Below, in pieces: positions 33,675 through 45,538 of a stretch of 64,000 nucleotides of DNA. The DNA lies in assembly GCA_025200525.1 (NCBI GenBank), contig CM045770.1, forward strand, positions 119,885,429 to 119,949,428, read 5' to 3'. This stretch comes from Camellia lanceoleosa (Eukaryota; Streptophyta; Magnoliopsida; Ericales; Theaceae). Below the pieces are notes generated by a model. The model had not been told where the DNA came from and made no database searches. It was given only the letters and a program-made list of their open reading frames with translations. The translations under genes were made by a program, and so were the position numbers. Every line of letters begins with the position of its first letter. Position 1 is the stretch's first letter.

Positions 33675-36600
33675 CTCTTTTTCTTTTCTTGTTGATCAGC
33701 AAAATGAAACTTTATTGATGAAAAAAGGCCATTACAACAAAAAAACATCAATAAATGAGGGGGGCAAGTACAACAAGCATCATAGTATATCATACCAATC
33801 TCGACTATGTTGGCACCGTCATGAACACCCAATCATGTGCTAGCACCGCAAGTTTGGTGAGAAACCAAACAAAGAAGAACAAAAAAACCAAACCCATTAA
33901 CAAGACAAACAACACCCAACAGCAAACACTAGAACATGACTAAACAATAGAACACCAGACTATCAAAAACCAGAAAGACCAAACAAGAGAGCTTAATTAA
34001 CATCTAATCTGTTGTAGATTGGAGATGAAATCCTACACTGTATAAGGGCACTCCTTGGTGTGAGCTTTTACCTAGAAAATAATTGTCAACTTAATCAAGA
34101 CATAAATCTCTTCCAAAATAACTTGCTTCCCATTGAACACCACATCAGTTCTATACCTCCATGTTGACCACATGACTACTAAAGGCATTGCTCTCCAGAT
34201 TTTGTTCTCAAGCTTTCTCTATGTAAAACCTTCCATCGTTGAAGAAGACCATCTACACTAGCAAGTACAACCCACTCACCAATTCAAAAGATTAGACCAA
34301 ATTTGCCAAACAAAAGTGCACCAGAGCATCACATGAGACATTGTTTCAAAACCATTTCTACAAAACAAACAATTAACCAAAGCATTATGGTTCAGAACAC
34401 CAATTTTTTGAAGGAAAATTGATGTCTTTAACTTCCCCTTCTAGTCCAACCACCCAAAGAATTGAACTTTTAGAGGAGAAACAATAATCCACAGCATTTA
34501 GCTACTTCCACAGAACCAATAGACACTAGCAGAATATAAAGAGATGAAGTGCTAAACTGACCTGATGAGCATGCCATCCACCTTCATTGATCATCCCTAT
34601 TAAAGATACGAATCTGAGATTGGTTAACCCTAGCGTAAAGATTTTCCAAATCCTCTACCTCCCGAGCAAATAAAGATCTTCTGAAATTGAGGTTCCAAGT
34701 ACTTGAAATGCCTTTTCTTTCAGTCAACAGATTCAGAGAAATATCCCTTTTAGTTGACAAGCTAAAAAGTTTGGGGAAGATATTCTTTACATATTGGTTC
34801 CCAAACCATTAATCAAACCAGAAACTCACTCTGGACCCATCCCCTACCACAATCTGAATATTCTCCAAAAATAGATTCAGAAGGTTAGGATTTGATTGAG
34901 TAATACTAAGAATACCCCTTATATTTTAGAGAGATTACCACTATCATTAAAGATAGGCATCCACCTCCCACCATTTGGCTTATACCTATTGCAAATAACT
35001 TTCTTTCAAAGTGCATTATCCTCAACTCCATACCTCCACCACTATTTAGCCAATAAACAATCATTCACTTCTCAGATTTTTCTGATCCCAAGCCCACCAT
35101 GATATTTCCTTTTAGACACCTCATTACATTTTACAAGGTGAATTTTATTTTTCAAGTCAGAGCCTCCCCACAAAAAAGATGCTTGCAAACTATCAAAAAC
35201 TCTAGGCACAGAATTAGGCATCTTAAAAATAGAAAGGCAATAAATAGGAAGACAATATAAAGATTGATTTAGGCCTCGTTGGGGGACTAGCGAGTTTAGC
35301 CAAAAAGCCAAAAAGTTACTAAAAAAAGCCAAAAAGCCAACAACTCAAACTAAAAAGTCAAAGATTCTCTTTTCTCTCTACTTTTTGTACATCTTTTCGT
35401 AAAAAGCCAAAAAGTCATCCTAAACATACTAGTTTTTTTTAGCTCATATTTTAGCCAAATAGCCAAAAAATTACTAAATTCGCCTGTTCCCAAACGAGGC
35501 CTTAATAAGAGTTAACCTCTCCCTAAATGAGAGCAGCTTCGTCTTTCAAGATGCCAATTTTGCCTTGACATTATCAATAACTGGTCTCCATGTTTTTCTT
35601 AATCTTGGATTGGCACCTAAAGGCAAGCTAAGGTAAGAAAAAGGCAGGTTTTTACTCTTACAATGAAGTCTGCTAGCAAACTCCTCCACTACTGATCAAG
35701 CACACTAATTCCACTCACAAGACTTTTAGAGAAATTAATCTTCAATCCAAAGACTAACTGGAAGCATCTCAAAATTCTTTTTATTGTCAAAACTTCCTCT
35801 TAATCTGCCTCACAAAAGATTATTGTGTCATCAGCAAATTAAAGATGTGTTACAGTTGATATTGAATCACCTTGGCCTATAATAGCCCCTTTTATAAGAC
35901 CACCTAACTTACCCCTGTGCAATAATACATTCAATGCTTCAACAACTAGATTGAATAGGAAAGGTGACAAGGGATCCCCTTGCTTAAGGCCTTTTTCGGG
36001 GATAAACTCAGTTGTTGGAGAGCATTTACAAGAACTGAAACTCTAGATGAAGTCAAGCATTCTTTAATCCAATTTCTCCACTTAGACCCAAAACCAAACG
36101 CACTCATCATAGAAAGAAGGCACTCTCAATTGACTGAGTCATACGCTTTTTCAAAATCAAGCTTAAGAATCAACCCTTTTTTCCTAGTCTTCTTCCACCA
36201 GTCAACAACTTTGTTTGCAATTAAAATCCCATCCATGATATTTCTACCCCCAAGAAAAGAAAATTGAGGCTCCCCAATCACTCTAGGAACCACTAACTTT
36301 AGCCTATTTGTCAAGACTTTAGCAAGGATTTTGTAGAAAGACCCAATCAAACTGATTGGCCTGTAATTTGAAATGGTAACTTGGCCATCAACTTTTGGAA
36401 TCAATGTAATGAAAGAACTATTAACCCTACTAGCCAACTTCCCATTGTCATAGAATTCCTTAAAGAATTGTAGAACATCACCCTTAAAGATCTTCCAATA
36501 TTTTTGAAAGCACACCGGGTTAAGCCCATTTGGCCTAGGGCCCTTATTACCATCACAGCTTCTTATGGCTGCCCATACATTCTTCTCAGAAAACCTTGCT

Positions 36601-36928
36601 TCAAGACCTTAAATAACCCCATCATGCCCTATAGAATTGAAATGCCCAAGCAACTTTGGTCTTATCCTCCATTCTTCAGAGAACACATCCTTAAAGTGCA
36701 GGAATACCTCTTGTTTCACTCTTCTTGGATCCTCATGTAACACCCCTCCTATTGAGATTAAATTTAATAAATTCTTGTTTTGTCTCTTCGATGCCATTAA
36801 ATGAAAAAATCTTATATTCTTATCCTCCTTCATACACCAATTCAATCTGGATTTTTGTAACCATATCCATTCGATCTTCTTATTTAAAGCCCACCCCTCT
36901 TTTCTAAGGTCTCTCCTACAAACATATA
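33675..36928 (-). pseudogene. L1-type LINE, 5'-truncated, reverse transcriptase and C-terminal region broken
   Basis: Read on the minus strand from about 36928: a pre-RT segment (RLNWCMKEDKNIRFFHLMAS), then the RT with FITLIPK, NYRPISLIGSFYKILAKVL, LKLDFEKAYDSV (first catalytic Asp), GLKQGDPLSPFLFN and FADD (35827-35838, catalytic Asp pair). The FADD is preceded one codon upstream by a stop. Next come LTLI...IYCLSIFKMP, SFLWGG and GDGSRVSFWF, the usual order for plant L1 ORF2 C-terminal sequences. The 3' end has an AATAAAGTTTC signal and a short A-rich tail near 33675. The endonuclease half is missing, as expected from 5' truncation on insertion. Several frameshifts and stops make it dead. 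A MITE interrupts it at 35272-35501. Confidence 0.9.
35272..35501. mobile_element. Tourist-like MITE, family B, inserted in the LINE
   Basis: GGCCTCGTTGGGGGACTAG and, reversed, GGCCTCGTTTGGGAACAGG form the ends. TTA is duplicated (35269-35271, 35502-35504). Removing the 230 bp plus one TTA rejoins the LINE frame as RLTLIKSI, which fits L1 proteins. This independently proves both boundary and duplication. Confidence 0.88.
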
Positions 36929-37803
36929 GGGGGCCCCAAGGGGTACGGTTTAGATATATAGGGCAATCATTTTGTGAGATCTAAGAAATTGGGCAATGGG
37001 GTTTGAGGGTTTGTTACAAATAATATATGGTCTTCTAGCCAAAGATAAAAACCTAAAGAAAGGCCATTTTGATGTACCAAATTTGGTGACTAAAACTGAT
37101 TTAGTCTCCAAAAATCAAACCTTTGGCAACTAAATTTTTTTTGGTCGGCAATGCTTTATATTTGAGCTACTAAAATTTTTTAGTAGCCGTATATTAGTTA
37201 TTGGCTACTAAAAAAAAAAAAATTGGTTCCTAAATATGATGTAATAGGCGACTAAAAACAGTTTACTCACCAAATAACAGGCTTGTTTTTTGGATTACTC
37301 TTTGGAGACCAAAGATTTTCATCGACAAATATAAACTTTTGGTGACAAAAAAAAAAAAAAAAAAGTCGTTGTATAATCAATTTTTGCTGACGAAAAAAAA
37401 AAAAAATAGTAGCCAAAACAATCTTTTGGCTACAAAAATTTTAGTTGGTATTGATTATTGTTTGGCGACAAACATAAGTTTAGTCGCTAAAGGGACAAAC
37501 AATTTTTTTTTAAATAAGGGAACCGAATATTGGCGCCTGCGCCCCTCTTTCACATAAACATAATCTCTGTTCTCTCTCACATACTGTAGTTTACTTTTCG
37601 TGCTCCTTTCGAATATGATAGCTCTACAGTTCGGACTCCTGTAATTCTGAATCTGATTTCACAAGTGCAATGTGAAATAGATAAACACAAATGAGTCAAA
37701 ATCTGACAAATCTTTTGGAAAATCAAGTTTGAATAAAAAATGCCAAAAATGGATCGCTTTGCCAGATTTCAAAGTCGCCACCTATATATAAATTACCCTA
37801 ATT

Positions 37804-38082
37804 GTTTGCTCATTGCAGGATCTAGCTGGCACAGGGAGTTAGAGATGAGTGTTGAGTGAATGAGCTCTCAAAATAGGATTTGAGTTTCTGATGAGGGTTA
37901 AGTGGTGGTGAGAATCCTATATTGTCTTTGAGCTATTATTATATGGTTCTAAATGTTTGCTTATTACAAGTTCTAGTTGGTACAGAGTTTAGGAAGGAGG
38001 GTTGAGTGAGTGAGTTTCTCAAAATAAGATGTGAGATTTCTGATGAGAGTTAAGTGGTGGTGAGCATCCAATATTGTAAGTT
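37804..38082. repeat. Diverged tandem duplication, period about 150 bp
   Basis: TGTTTGCTCATTGCAGGATC... and TGTTTGCTTATTACAAGTTC... start two related units. Both run on through GTTAAGTGGTGGTGAG to an ATCC-ATATTG word. Confidence 0.65.
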
Positions 38083-38899
38083 GAATGGGAGACCTATAGG
38101 TGAATTGGTATGCTGCTTGACTTCTATGAGCTGTCCAATATATCTATTAGTTAGTGTTGATCCTTGTTGCTCAGGCTCTTGTGTCCTGGACCTTGATGTC
38201 CACATCTGTTTGATGGATTGCTAGCTTGACTAAGTTGAATGGTTGCTAGTTTTATACCTTTTCCATGTACATACCTAGTGAGACTTTACTGTATGCGGGA
38301 CTGCTGTTGCTTAAGGCTGTTTATTGTTGGTTGGTGTTGGTGCTGGTTGTTTGCTTGCTATTGTTGTTGTTCTGGTGATGGTTGTTTGCTTAATGCTTGC
38401 TAGTGCTACAGGCTGTTGATGTTATTATTGTCTATTATCTACCTGCTAGTGTTTACAACACTGATTGTCAGGCTTCTATAACTGCAATTGAGGATGCTCT
38501 AAAAGGTATTAAAGTTGACACCATAATTTCTCTAACCAATTACATAGCCCTTGTAACAACTTTCTCAAATTTTACAACAGACGACATGAAATTGCGCTGC
38601 AAATGTTGCACAGATGATATATGACAAGTACTAGCAAGCCTATCCCATGATAGAGGGCCTCACATCACTGATTATAGACTAGTAGCAACAGTTGTAGCAC
38701 TATTCTGGAATGACAAAATCTTGAAAAAGACAATAAAAACCTGTGCAATATACCTGAATCAAAAATGTTTTACATAAAATTTATCTTCTTGATAACTTAA
38801 AGACATTGGAAAGAGTGAGTACAACACATGTAAAATCAGAGAAAGGCTAGAAATAGAAAAAGAGACTATTAAAGAGAACTGGTAGATCTTATAAAATAA

Positions 38900-39905
38900 T
38901 AGGCTTGATGTTAAAGTCTTAGCACACATAAGTTAAGAGTTAGAGTCAAAAATGCCTTAAACTTAATCGAAAAAGGCCGTTCAAGGGATGAAATATAAAA
39001 CAGGTCCCGAACCACTCTATGGATGTCACCGGTAGCTTCTTCATAGCAAATAGGACCTGTGGAGACAGACTGGATGTAATTAGCACACGTAGGTTGGAAG
39101 TTGGAGTGAAAACGCCCTAAACTTAGTCGAAAAAGGTCGTTCGGGGGGCGAAAATGCAAAATAGCCCCCGAACCACTCTATGTATGTCATGGGTAGCTTT
39201 CTCGTGACAAATAGGATTTGTGGGGATAGACGGGATGTAATTAGCACACATAGATGGGGAGTTAGAGTGAAAAATGCCTTAAACTTAGTCGAAAAAGGCC
39301 GTTCGGGGGGCAAAAATACAAAACAGCCCCCAAACCACTCTATATATGTCACGAGTAGCTTCCTCGTGACAAATAGGACCTGTGGAGACTAACGGGATGT
39401 AATTAGCACACGTAAGTTGGGAGTTGGAGTCGAAAAAGGCCGTTCGGGGGGACTAAAATGCAAAAAAGCCCCCGAACCAATCTATGAATGTCAGGGTAGC
39501 TTCCTCATGACAAATAGATCTTGTGGGGACAGACGGGATATAATTAGTACATATAGATGGAGAGTTGGAGTGAAAAATGCCTTAAACTTAGTCAAAAAAG
39601 GCCGTTCGGGGGACAAAAATGCAAAACATCCCCCGAACCACTCTATGTATGTCACAGGTAGCTTCCTCGTAAAAAATAGGACTTATGGGGATAGACGGAA
39701 TGTAATTAGCACACGTAGGTGGGGAGTTGGAGTGAAAAACGCTTTAAACTTGGTTGAAAAATGCCTTTTAGCGGACGAAAATGCAAAACAACCCACTACA
39801 TAGGTTGGAAGTTGAAATGAAAAACACCTTAAACTTAGTCGAAAAAGGCCATTTGGAAGGCAAAAATACAAAATAACCCCCGAACCACTCTATGGATATC
39901 ACGAG
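38900..39905. repeat. 162-bp satellite-like tandem array
   Basis: The word TCGAAAAAGGCCGTTC recurs with spacing of about 160-162 bp across six units (starts near 38968, 39128, 39289, 39430, 39592, 39754), with one shortened unit of 141 bp and a last partial spacing of 85 bp. Each unit also has CCCCCGAACCACTCTATG, GTAGCTTCCTCGTGACAAA and GGGATGTAATTAGCACACG. Long frames on both strands here, up to 128 aa, are products of the repeat and not genes. Confidence 0.85.
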
Positions 39906-41154
39906 TGCTTCTTAGCTTATTTGTTAAGTGAGGCATACCCATACACACAATGAACTATAACAATTTTCAAACTTCTTCTCAAATAAAAGTGACAATGCCA
40001 TGCATGTCCTTATTTGAACATAAGGCAGCAACCTTTGCCAAACATATTCTCTTTGTCCTTTTTTTTTTTTTTTTACTTATTTTATCAGCAACTCTAAATA
40101 AGCACCTTCAAATAACGGCAACAACCTCATTCTTTGAATAAGAGCATATTTGGATGTCATTTAAACAAGTATTTGCTTCACTGGTTATGTACCATGGATT
40201 AGGAAAAATGCCTATTAGTGTTGTAGTTTCTCTAAGGCTGTCTTCAAAAAAAAAAAAAAAATACCGATAATTACATGACACATATATATTCACGTACAAT
40301 GGAATTGGAGAGAAAAAAAAAAAAAAAAAATCAGATAAAGAAAGAAGGAGAGAGATAATTGTAAACTTTTTTTTGAATTCACTAGGTTAAACAAATGAGA
40401 ATTGCCCAGCAACTCTCTCCCTAGCAATAAAAATTCAATAAGTAACAAGCAGATAAAAAAGGTAATAACAATGGATGCTAATCAATGAGAAAATTGCATG
40501 TCATGAAAAAGTTAAAGAAAAGACAAATACACCAAAAGTGTGGAATTATCCTCAACTGCTATATGGAATTAATGGGTGTAATTATTATTATTATTAATTT
40601 CTTTATTATTTTTTTTTGTAGATAGTTTTTGACATGGATATACCGATCTTCTATTTTTGTGTACGAAGGATAATTTACACTTTTGAATAATCCCGTTTTT
40701 TTGTTATCCTCTGCATTTTGTGTGAATTGGTATTAATCGTATATATAATTTTTGGCGGGATACAAAGTACTTTTGATATTGAACAAATATTTATTGCCGT
40801 GGTATATAGATTACATTTTGTTATGGTACAGATTACAATGGTAATTTGTACTATGCCAAATGACAATTTCGCATAGTAATAAATATATTTTTGTATACGG
40901 AGGACATGGTTTTGTATGATTATTTGTTCTGTATGAAATTATTATTTTCATTTGGAATATACTTGGTTTGTATGAAATTTGACATTAAAAGTGATTCTAT
41001 TTTTTTGGATGGTTGTAAATGAAATACATGTTGTGGAATATGTGATAATATATATGTATTGTTTTGTTTGTATACCTATTACAGGTTGTGTGGGATACAT
41101 ACAGGTTGTGGACAAATTAATTAAAATTAAAAAAAAATAATTAAAAAAAATGAT
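39906..41154. other. Spacer inside the CACTA-like region
   Basis: Poly-T and poly-A runs, AG-rich tract near 40310-40355, a TGTATGAAATT-rich AT segment at 40880-41100 and an ACAGGTTGTG word repeated at 41083 and 41101. No gene seen. Confidence 0.35.
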
Positions 41155-42044
41155 GTTTTTGGCGACTAAACAATTGGTAGTAAAAAATGGAGTTAAATAT
41201 TTTTAGTGACTAAATAGTTAGTAGCTAAAAAAAGAATTAAATGGAAACAAATCTTTTGGTGACTAAATATTTAGTGGCTAAAACAAAAAAATTATATGAT
41301 AAGCGACTAAAACTTTAGTAGCTAAACAAAAAAAAATTAGACTTTAAGCTACTAAATTATTTAGCAGCTAAACAACAAATTGGACTTTAAGTGACTAAAC
41401 ATTTAGTAGCTAAAAGAAGTAAGATAAACAATAACAAAAAAAAATTCGCGATTAAAACTTTGGTCGCCCTATATAATTTAAGTTTTAGTGACAAAAATTT
41501 TAATAATTAAAAATGTGATGTTAAATTTAATTGTAAGCTTTTAACGACTAAAATATTAATCGCTAATTTAACCTTTCAGCAACTAAAAATTTTGTTTGTT
41601 GCCAATAATTTTCTTTTGACGACTAAAAAATTAATAATCAATTTAAAACTTTCAATAATTAAATATTTTTTAGTCGTTAATATCTTCAACAATTATCCGA
41701 TGAGAAAATTGGCCATCAAAAAATTTAATTGAAATTTTTTTTCAACAATTAAAATTTAATCACTAAAAGTACAACTTGTTATAGCGATCGGTCAGTTTTA
41801 CTTAGAGCAAAAACAAAGTCAAAAGTACATTTGTGGTACGCGTTTGGCAATGTAGTGTCCTTGTCATGCCCACCTCAAATGGGTCCATTACTAGAGAAGA
41901 ACTGAGCTTTGATGTGATTTTTCACGTTTGGCTTCACTCCCATTTGGCTTTTTCTGTTGAAACATTATCAGACCATTTGTCCCTCTCTCCTTAGAATGGG
42001 CAGCTGCTACATTATACTTTCTTAAAATGAGGTAAATCGTATAT

Positions 42045-42185
42045 AAATCGTTTGGGAAGTGTAATAAAATAGTCAAAAAGTCAAAAAGTCAACTAAAACA
42101 CATCACATCACCTCTCTACTTTTTCTACACGTCTTTTCGTAAAAAGTCAAAAAATTATTAAAATAGCCACTTCTCAAACCAAGCC
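42045..42185. mobile_element. Short MITE, family A
   Basis: AATCGTTTGGGAAGTGTAAT on the left and, reversed, AAGGCTTGGTTTGAGAAGTG on the right. The interior has AAAAAGTCAAAAAGTCAAC words. At 141 bp it is a shortened member. Confidence 0.55.
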
Positions 42186-42328
42186 TTAGCTTTGTATATA
42201 GAGGGATACTTTGAGAAAACGATTAAAATTTATTTTTAAAAAATATAAAAAATATGAGAGATGATGTGAGTTAAAATGAGTTAAAAGTTAGAAAGTGATT
42301 TTTAGGTCACTTCTCAAAAGAGATCATA

Positions 42329-42557
42329 GGCCTCGTTTGAGAATAGATTGTTTTAGTAACTTTTTGATTTTTTGACTAAAATATAATGTAAAAAAATTAA
42401 TATGTTTAGAATGACTTTTTGATTTTTTATGAAAAAAATATGTAAAAAATAGAGAGAAAGGGGAATCTTTAATTTTTTTATATAAGTTATTGTTTTTTTT
42501 TATTTTTTTAACAATTTTTTAACTTTTAAACTTAAAGTAATGTTGCCAAATGAGATC
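42329..42557. mobile_element. Tourist-like MITE, family B, 229 bp
   Basis: GGCCTCGTTTGAGAATAGAT and, reversed, GATCTCATTTGGCAACATTA form the ends. ATA is duplicated (42326-42328, 42558-42560). Same length as the copies at 27493 and 35272. Confidence 0.72.
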
Positions 42558-42742
42558 ATAATATACTTATAATATTTCATAATAATCATCATAAGTAATG
42601 ACTTTTTTTACTAAAATAATTGCTTACATTTTTCATTTTAAACGATATTATATAACCACAATGGTCATAGCATAAATCACAATCATAATTTCGTCATTTG
42701 TAATATAACACATATTATAAATATTTATAATTCTTACTATGT

Positions 42743-42840
42743 AAACCTTTTTAAGGTTGTACACTATAGATTTCTATTGTAGAATGGGTATGTATACCTT
42801 TTTAAGGTTGTACACTATAGTCTTCTGTTGTAGAATGGGA
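42743..42840. repeat. Tandem duplication, period about 54 bp
   Basis: CCTTTTTAAGGTTGTACACT occurs twice, each followed by ATAG, TTCT-TTGTAGAATGGG. Confidence 0.7.
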
Positions 42841-42929
42841 AAATTATTTAGTGCTTTTAAGATAAACATATGCATGTGGTGCTATGCTAAGAAAGAGTCA
42901 TCATTCAACTTGAAGGCTCGTGAACTGGC

Positions 42930-43098
42930 ATAAGTAGGTACCCTTGCCATCAAGGAGGCTTGGACTCCACTTTTATTGTCCTACCCTAATCGATGTCAAC
43001 CATTGATTTTTGTTGCCTAAGTTGGTACCCTTGCCAACGAGGAGGCTTGGACTCCACTTCTATTGTCCTACCCTAATCGATGTCAACCATTGATTTTT
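42930..43098. repeat. Tandem duplication, period 87 bp
   Basis: GTACCCTTGCCA starts at 42938 and 43025, and the next 72 bases (AGGAGGCTTGGACTCCACTT...CCATTGATTTTT) are nearly identical. Confidence 0.8.
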
Positions 43099-43162
43099 GA
43101 AAAAACAAAAAGATAAGTTTCACAATATAAATAATGTAAACCATTTGCTTTCAAAGCTACTA

Positions 43163-44095
43163 GGTCCCGTTTATTTTCAAAGGTAAAATGAAAGGAATTA
43201 TTAGTAAAGGGATTAATAATGAGAAGATTGTTAGAGCATCTCTAACAGCCTATCCATTTTACCAAAAATTCTAAAATAGCAAGTCAATAATCATAAATTT
43301 TTCTCCAGCAGCCTAGCTATTGCAAAGCTAAACTAACATTTTTCTACATTTTGCTACAGTACCTCGCTGGGAGAGGCGAGGTGCTGTGCACTAGCTCTTC
43401 ATTTTTTTTATTCTTTTTTAATTCAAACTTTTGGCTTTAAGAATATTTTAATAGAAAATATCTAAAATATAAGAATATTTTAATAAAAGATAGTTAAAGT
43501 AAATAGTCTTGTTGGAGTGTATATTAAAAAAATAACTAGCTAAAATAATAAAGTAAAATTTTGAATAGCTATATTGACTATCCTTGCTGGAGATGCTCTT
43601 AGTGAGGGGATTAAGTAAAATTGTGTTTGTTTTGATGATAGTTGTTATTGTAGGGATTGTTAAATTATTTTTATATAAAATAATAAAAAAATACAAAAAC
43701 ATTAAACTTTAATGTGTTAAAAAAAAAAAGCCCAACATGTAAAAAAAATTTTAAAAATAAAAATAAAATAAAAATTTCTAGAAAAAAATAAAACAAATAA
43801 ATAATGATTTTTACTTAACAAAAAATACAAAAAATTAAACATTAATGTTCAAAAAAAAATGCTCAACATGTAAAAAATAAAATAAAAAATAAATAAATAA
43901 AAAATTTCTAGTCCGCCGGACTATTTTTCTAATACCAAGTCCTGAAAGTCCATCCGAATTCCCTTGGGAAAGTCCATCCTAATCCAGAGCTCACTATCAA
44001 TCCCCTCCCCATCTCTCAAAACAAACACAATATTAATGGGTCCCACCTCACTACCAATCTCAATCCTCCCTCTAACTCTCCAAACAAACGGGACC
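43163..44095. mobile_element. MITE with GGTCCCGTTT ends, interrupted by a second MITE
   Basis: Left GGTCCCGTTTATTTTC and, reversed, GGTCCCGTTTGTTTGGAGAG are the inverted ends. CTA is duplicated (43160-43162, 44096-44098). The interior includes two GCYCAACATGTAAAAAA words (43731 and 43861). Another MITE occupies 43234-43598. Confidence 0.75.
43234..43598. mobile_element. PIF/Harbinger-like MITE nested in a MITE, 365 bp
   Basis: GAGCATCTCTAACAGCCTA and, reversed, GAGCATCTCCAGCAAGGATA form the ends. The perfect TTA duplication is at 43231-43233 and 43599-43601. The centre has a short hairpin around CCTCGCTGGGAGAGGCGAGG. It shares end type with the element at 252-791. Confidence 0.82.
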
Positions 44096-44252
44096 CTAAG
44101 ATTAGGTTTGGCATTCTTTAAAAAAATCAAAAAGTCAAAAAGTTATTACCTTATTTAAGTCGCATCATCTTATCTAAATCACATCACCTCTCTACCACGT
44201 CATTTCAAACCTAACTCATATTTCATAAAAAGTCAAAAAGTATATTCATTTA

Positions 44253-44706
44253 GGCCTCGTTTGGGAACCTTTCTTTTTAGCCAAAAAGTCAAAAAGTTAC
44301 TAAAGCCTCGTTTGGGAACAGGCTAATTTAGTAACTTTTTGGCTAATTGGCTAAAAAGGTTAGTAAGAAAAACCTGTATGTTTGGGCCAACTTTTTGGCT
44401 AATTAAACGACGATGCAAAAGTAGAAAAGGGAATCTTTGACTTTTTGGTATGAGTTGTTGGCTTTTTGGCTAAAAAGGTAACTTTTTGGCTAATTGGCTA
44501 TTTTAGCCTCTTGCCAAACGAGTCCTAAATTAGCCAAAAAGTCAACAACCTATACTAAAAAGTCAAAGATTCTCTTTTCTCTCTACTTTTTGCACATCTT
44601 TTCGTAAAAAGTCAAAAAGTCATCACAAACATATTAATTTTTTTTAACTCATATTTTAGCCAAATAACCAAAAAATTACTAAGTTAGTCTGTTCTCAAAC
44701 GGAGCC
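44253..44706. mobile_element. Tourist-like MITE, family B, interrupted by another family B member
   Basis: Starts GGCCTCGTTTGGGAACCTTT and ends, reversed, GGCTCCGTTTGAGAACAGAC. Without the insert its length is about 230 bp, the family norm. Flanks TTA and TAA match poorly, so its own duplication is not secure. Confidence 0.65.
44304..44525. mobile_element. Tourist-like MITE, family B, nested in a relative
   Basis: AGCCTCGTTTGGGAACAGGC and, reversed, GGACTCGTTTGGCAAGAGGC are the ends, and TAA is duplicated (44301-44303, 44526-44528). Removing it rejoins GTTACTAA with ATTAGCC in the host MITE. Confidence 0.72.
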
Positions 44707-44709
44707 TAA

Positions 44710-45369
44710 CATCCCAAACAACCCCTTAGATTAACTTCTCCCTAAAATAATTGTAAAGTAGGATAGTACAAGTGAGAACAATGGAATGCATGTTTTAGAA
44801 TTGTTTTGAAAAATTGGTTAAAAATTAATTTTTTGATTTTTTTTTTTAAAAAAAAAAAAAAAAAAATAGAGACTTGATGTGATCCAAAATAGAGTAAAAG
44901 TCTCCCAAATTGGCGCTTACTTGCCTTTTCTTAATTTGTAGATAATTGTTTCTATTTTTTATTTATCTTATATTCTTTGTAGTTTATATGAATATTTCAA
45001 TTTATTTACTTATTTATTATTTATTTCGATACGTTACGTCAAGAGAGAATTGAATCATACACATACAAACAAGAGGATGACAGAACATATCTAGTTCTCA
45101 AGCAAAGTAGAAAAGGACAACGACCTGATAATCTGTTTGGATTCCTAATTCATAAAGAGGGAAAAATAAAAAGAAATGAGAGAAGGTAAATTTCTTTTTT
45201 ATATTTGTTTGTTTTTTAAAGTGAAACAAAAAAAATAGATATTTGTCCCAAAAAAATCATTGGACTGTCCCTAAAAAATGAATATATATATATATATATA
45301 CATATATATAAGTAATTTTAATTCCATTTGATTTTAAAAACTATATACAAATTGGGATGGTGCGAGCGG
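44710..45369. other. AT-rich spacer
   Basis: Poly-T/A block near 44837-44866 and (TA)n near 45283-45310. No gene seen. Confidence 0.4.
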
Positions 45370-45538
45370 ATGAATGAGCTTACTGGTTGGTGCCAGCCTA
45401 ATTAACATGAATTAGTATAATTATGATGCTCTTTACACCTGCTATTTTTATGGTATGATGTTAATTGTAATGCTCTTGACTATTATCAATAAAATTTCTT
45501 CTTTTTGCCAATGAAAAAAAAAAAAAAAAAAAAAAGAA
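45370..45538 (+). mobile_element. Probable 5'-truncated retroposon 3' end (LINE-like)
   Basis: TATCAATAAAATTTC, TTTGCCAATG and 22 A (about 45487-45534) match the style of the LINE 3' end on the opposite strand at 33675-33720 (ATCAATAAAGTTTCATTTTGC). No coding part remains and no duplication was found. Confidence 0.4.

Larger units (their letters stand above)
37050..41790. mobile_element. Probable CACTA (En/Spm)-like element by subterminal repeats
   Basis: Two blocks, 37060-37500 and 41155-41790, are packed with inverted short words of the type GCGACTAAA...TTTAGTAGCT, the arrangement of CACTA subterminal repeats. No clean CACTA terminus was found: the right edge reads ACAACTTGTTATAG (about 41771-41786), which could be a decayed CTTGTAGTG end, and no left terminus is recognisable. 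The 3.6-kb interior holds a 150-bp tandem duplication (37804-38082), a 162-bp satellite (38900-39905) and no recognised transposase. The two blocks might instead belong to two separate elements. Confidence 0.4.

Noticed and set aside
39080..39871. Frames up to 128 aa on both strands with repeated segments
   Set aside because: They are read-through of the 162-bp tandem repeat, and similar frames occur in several phases.
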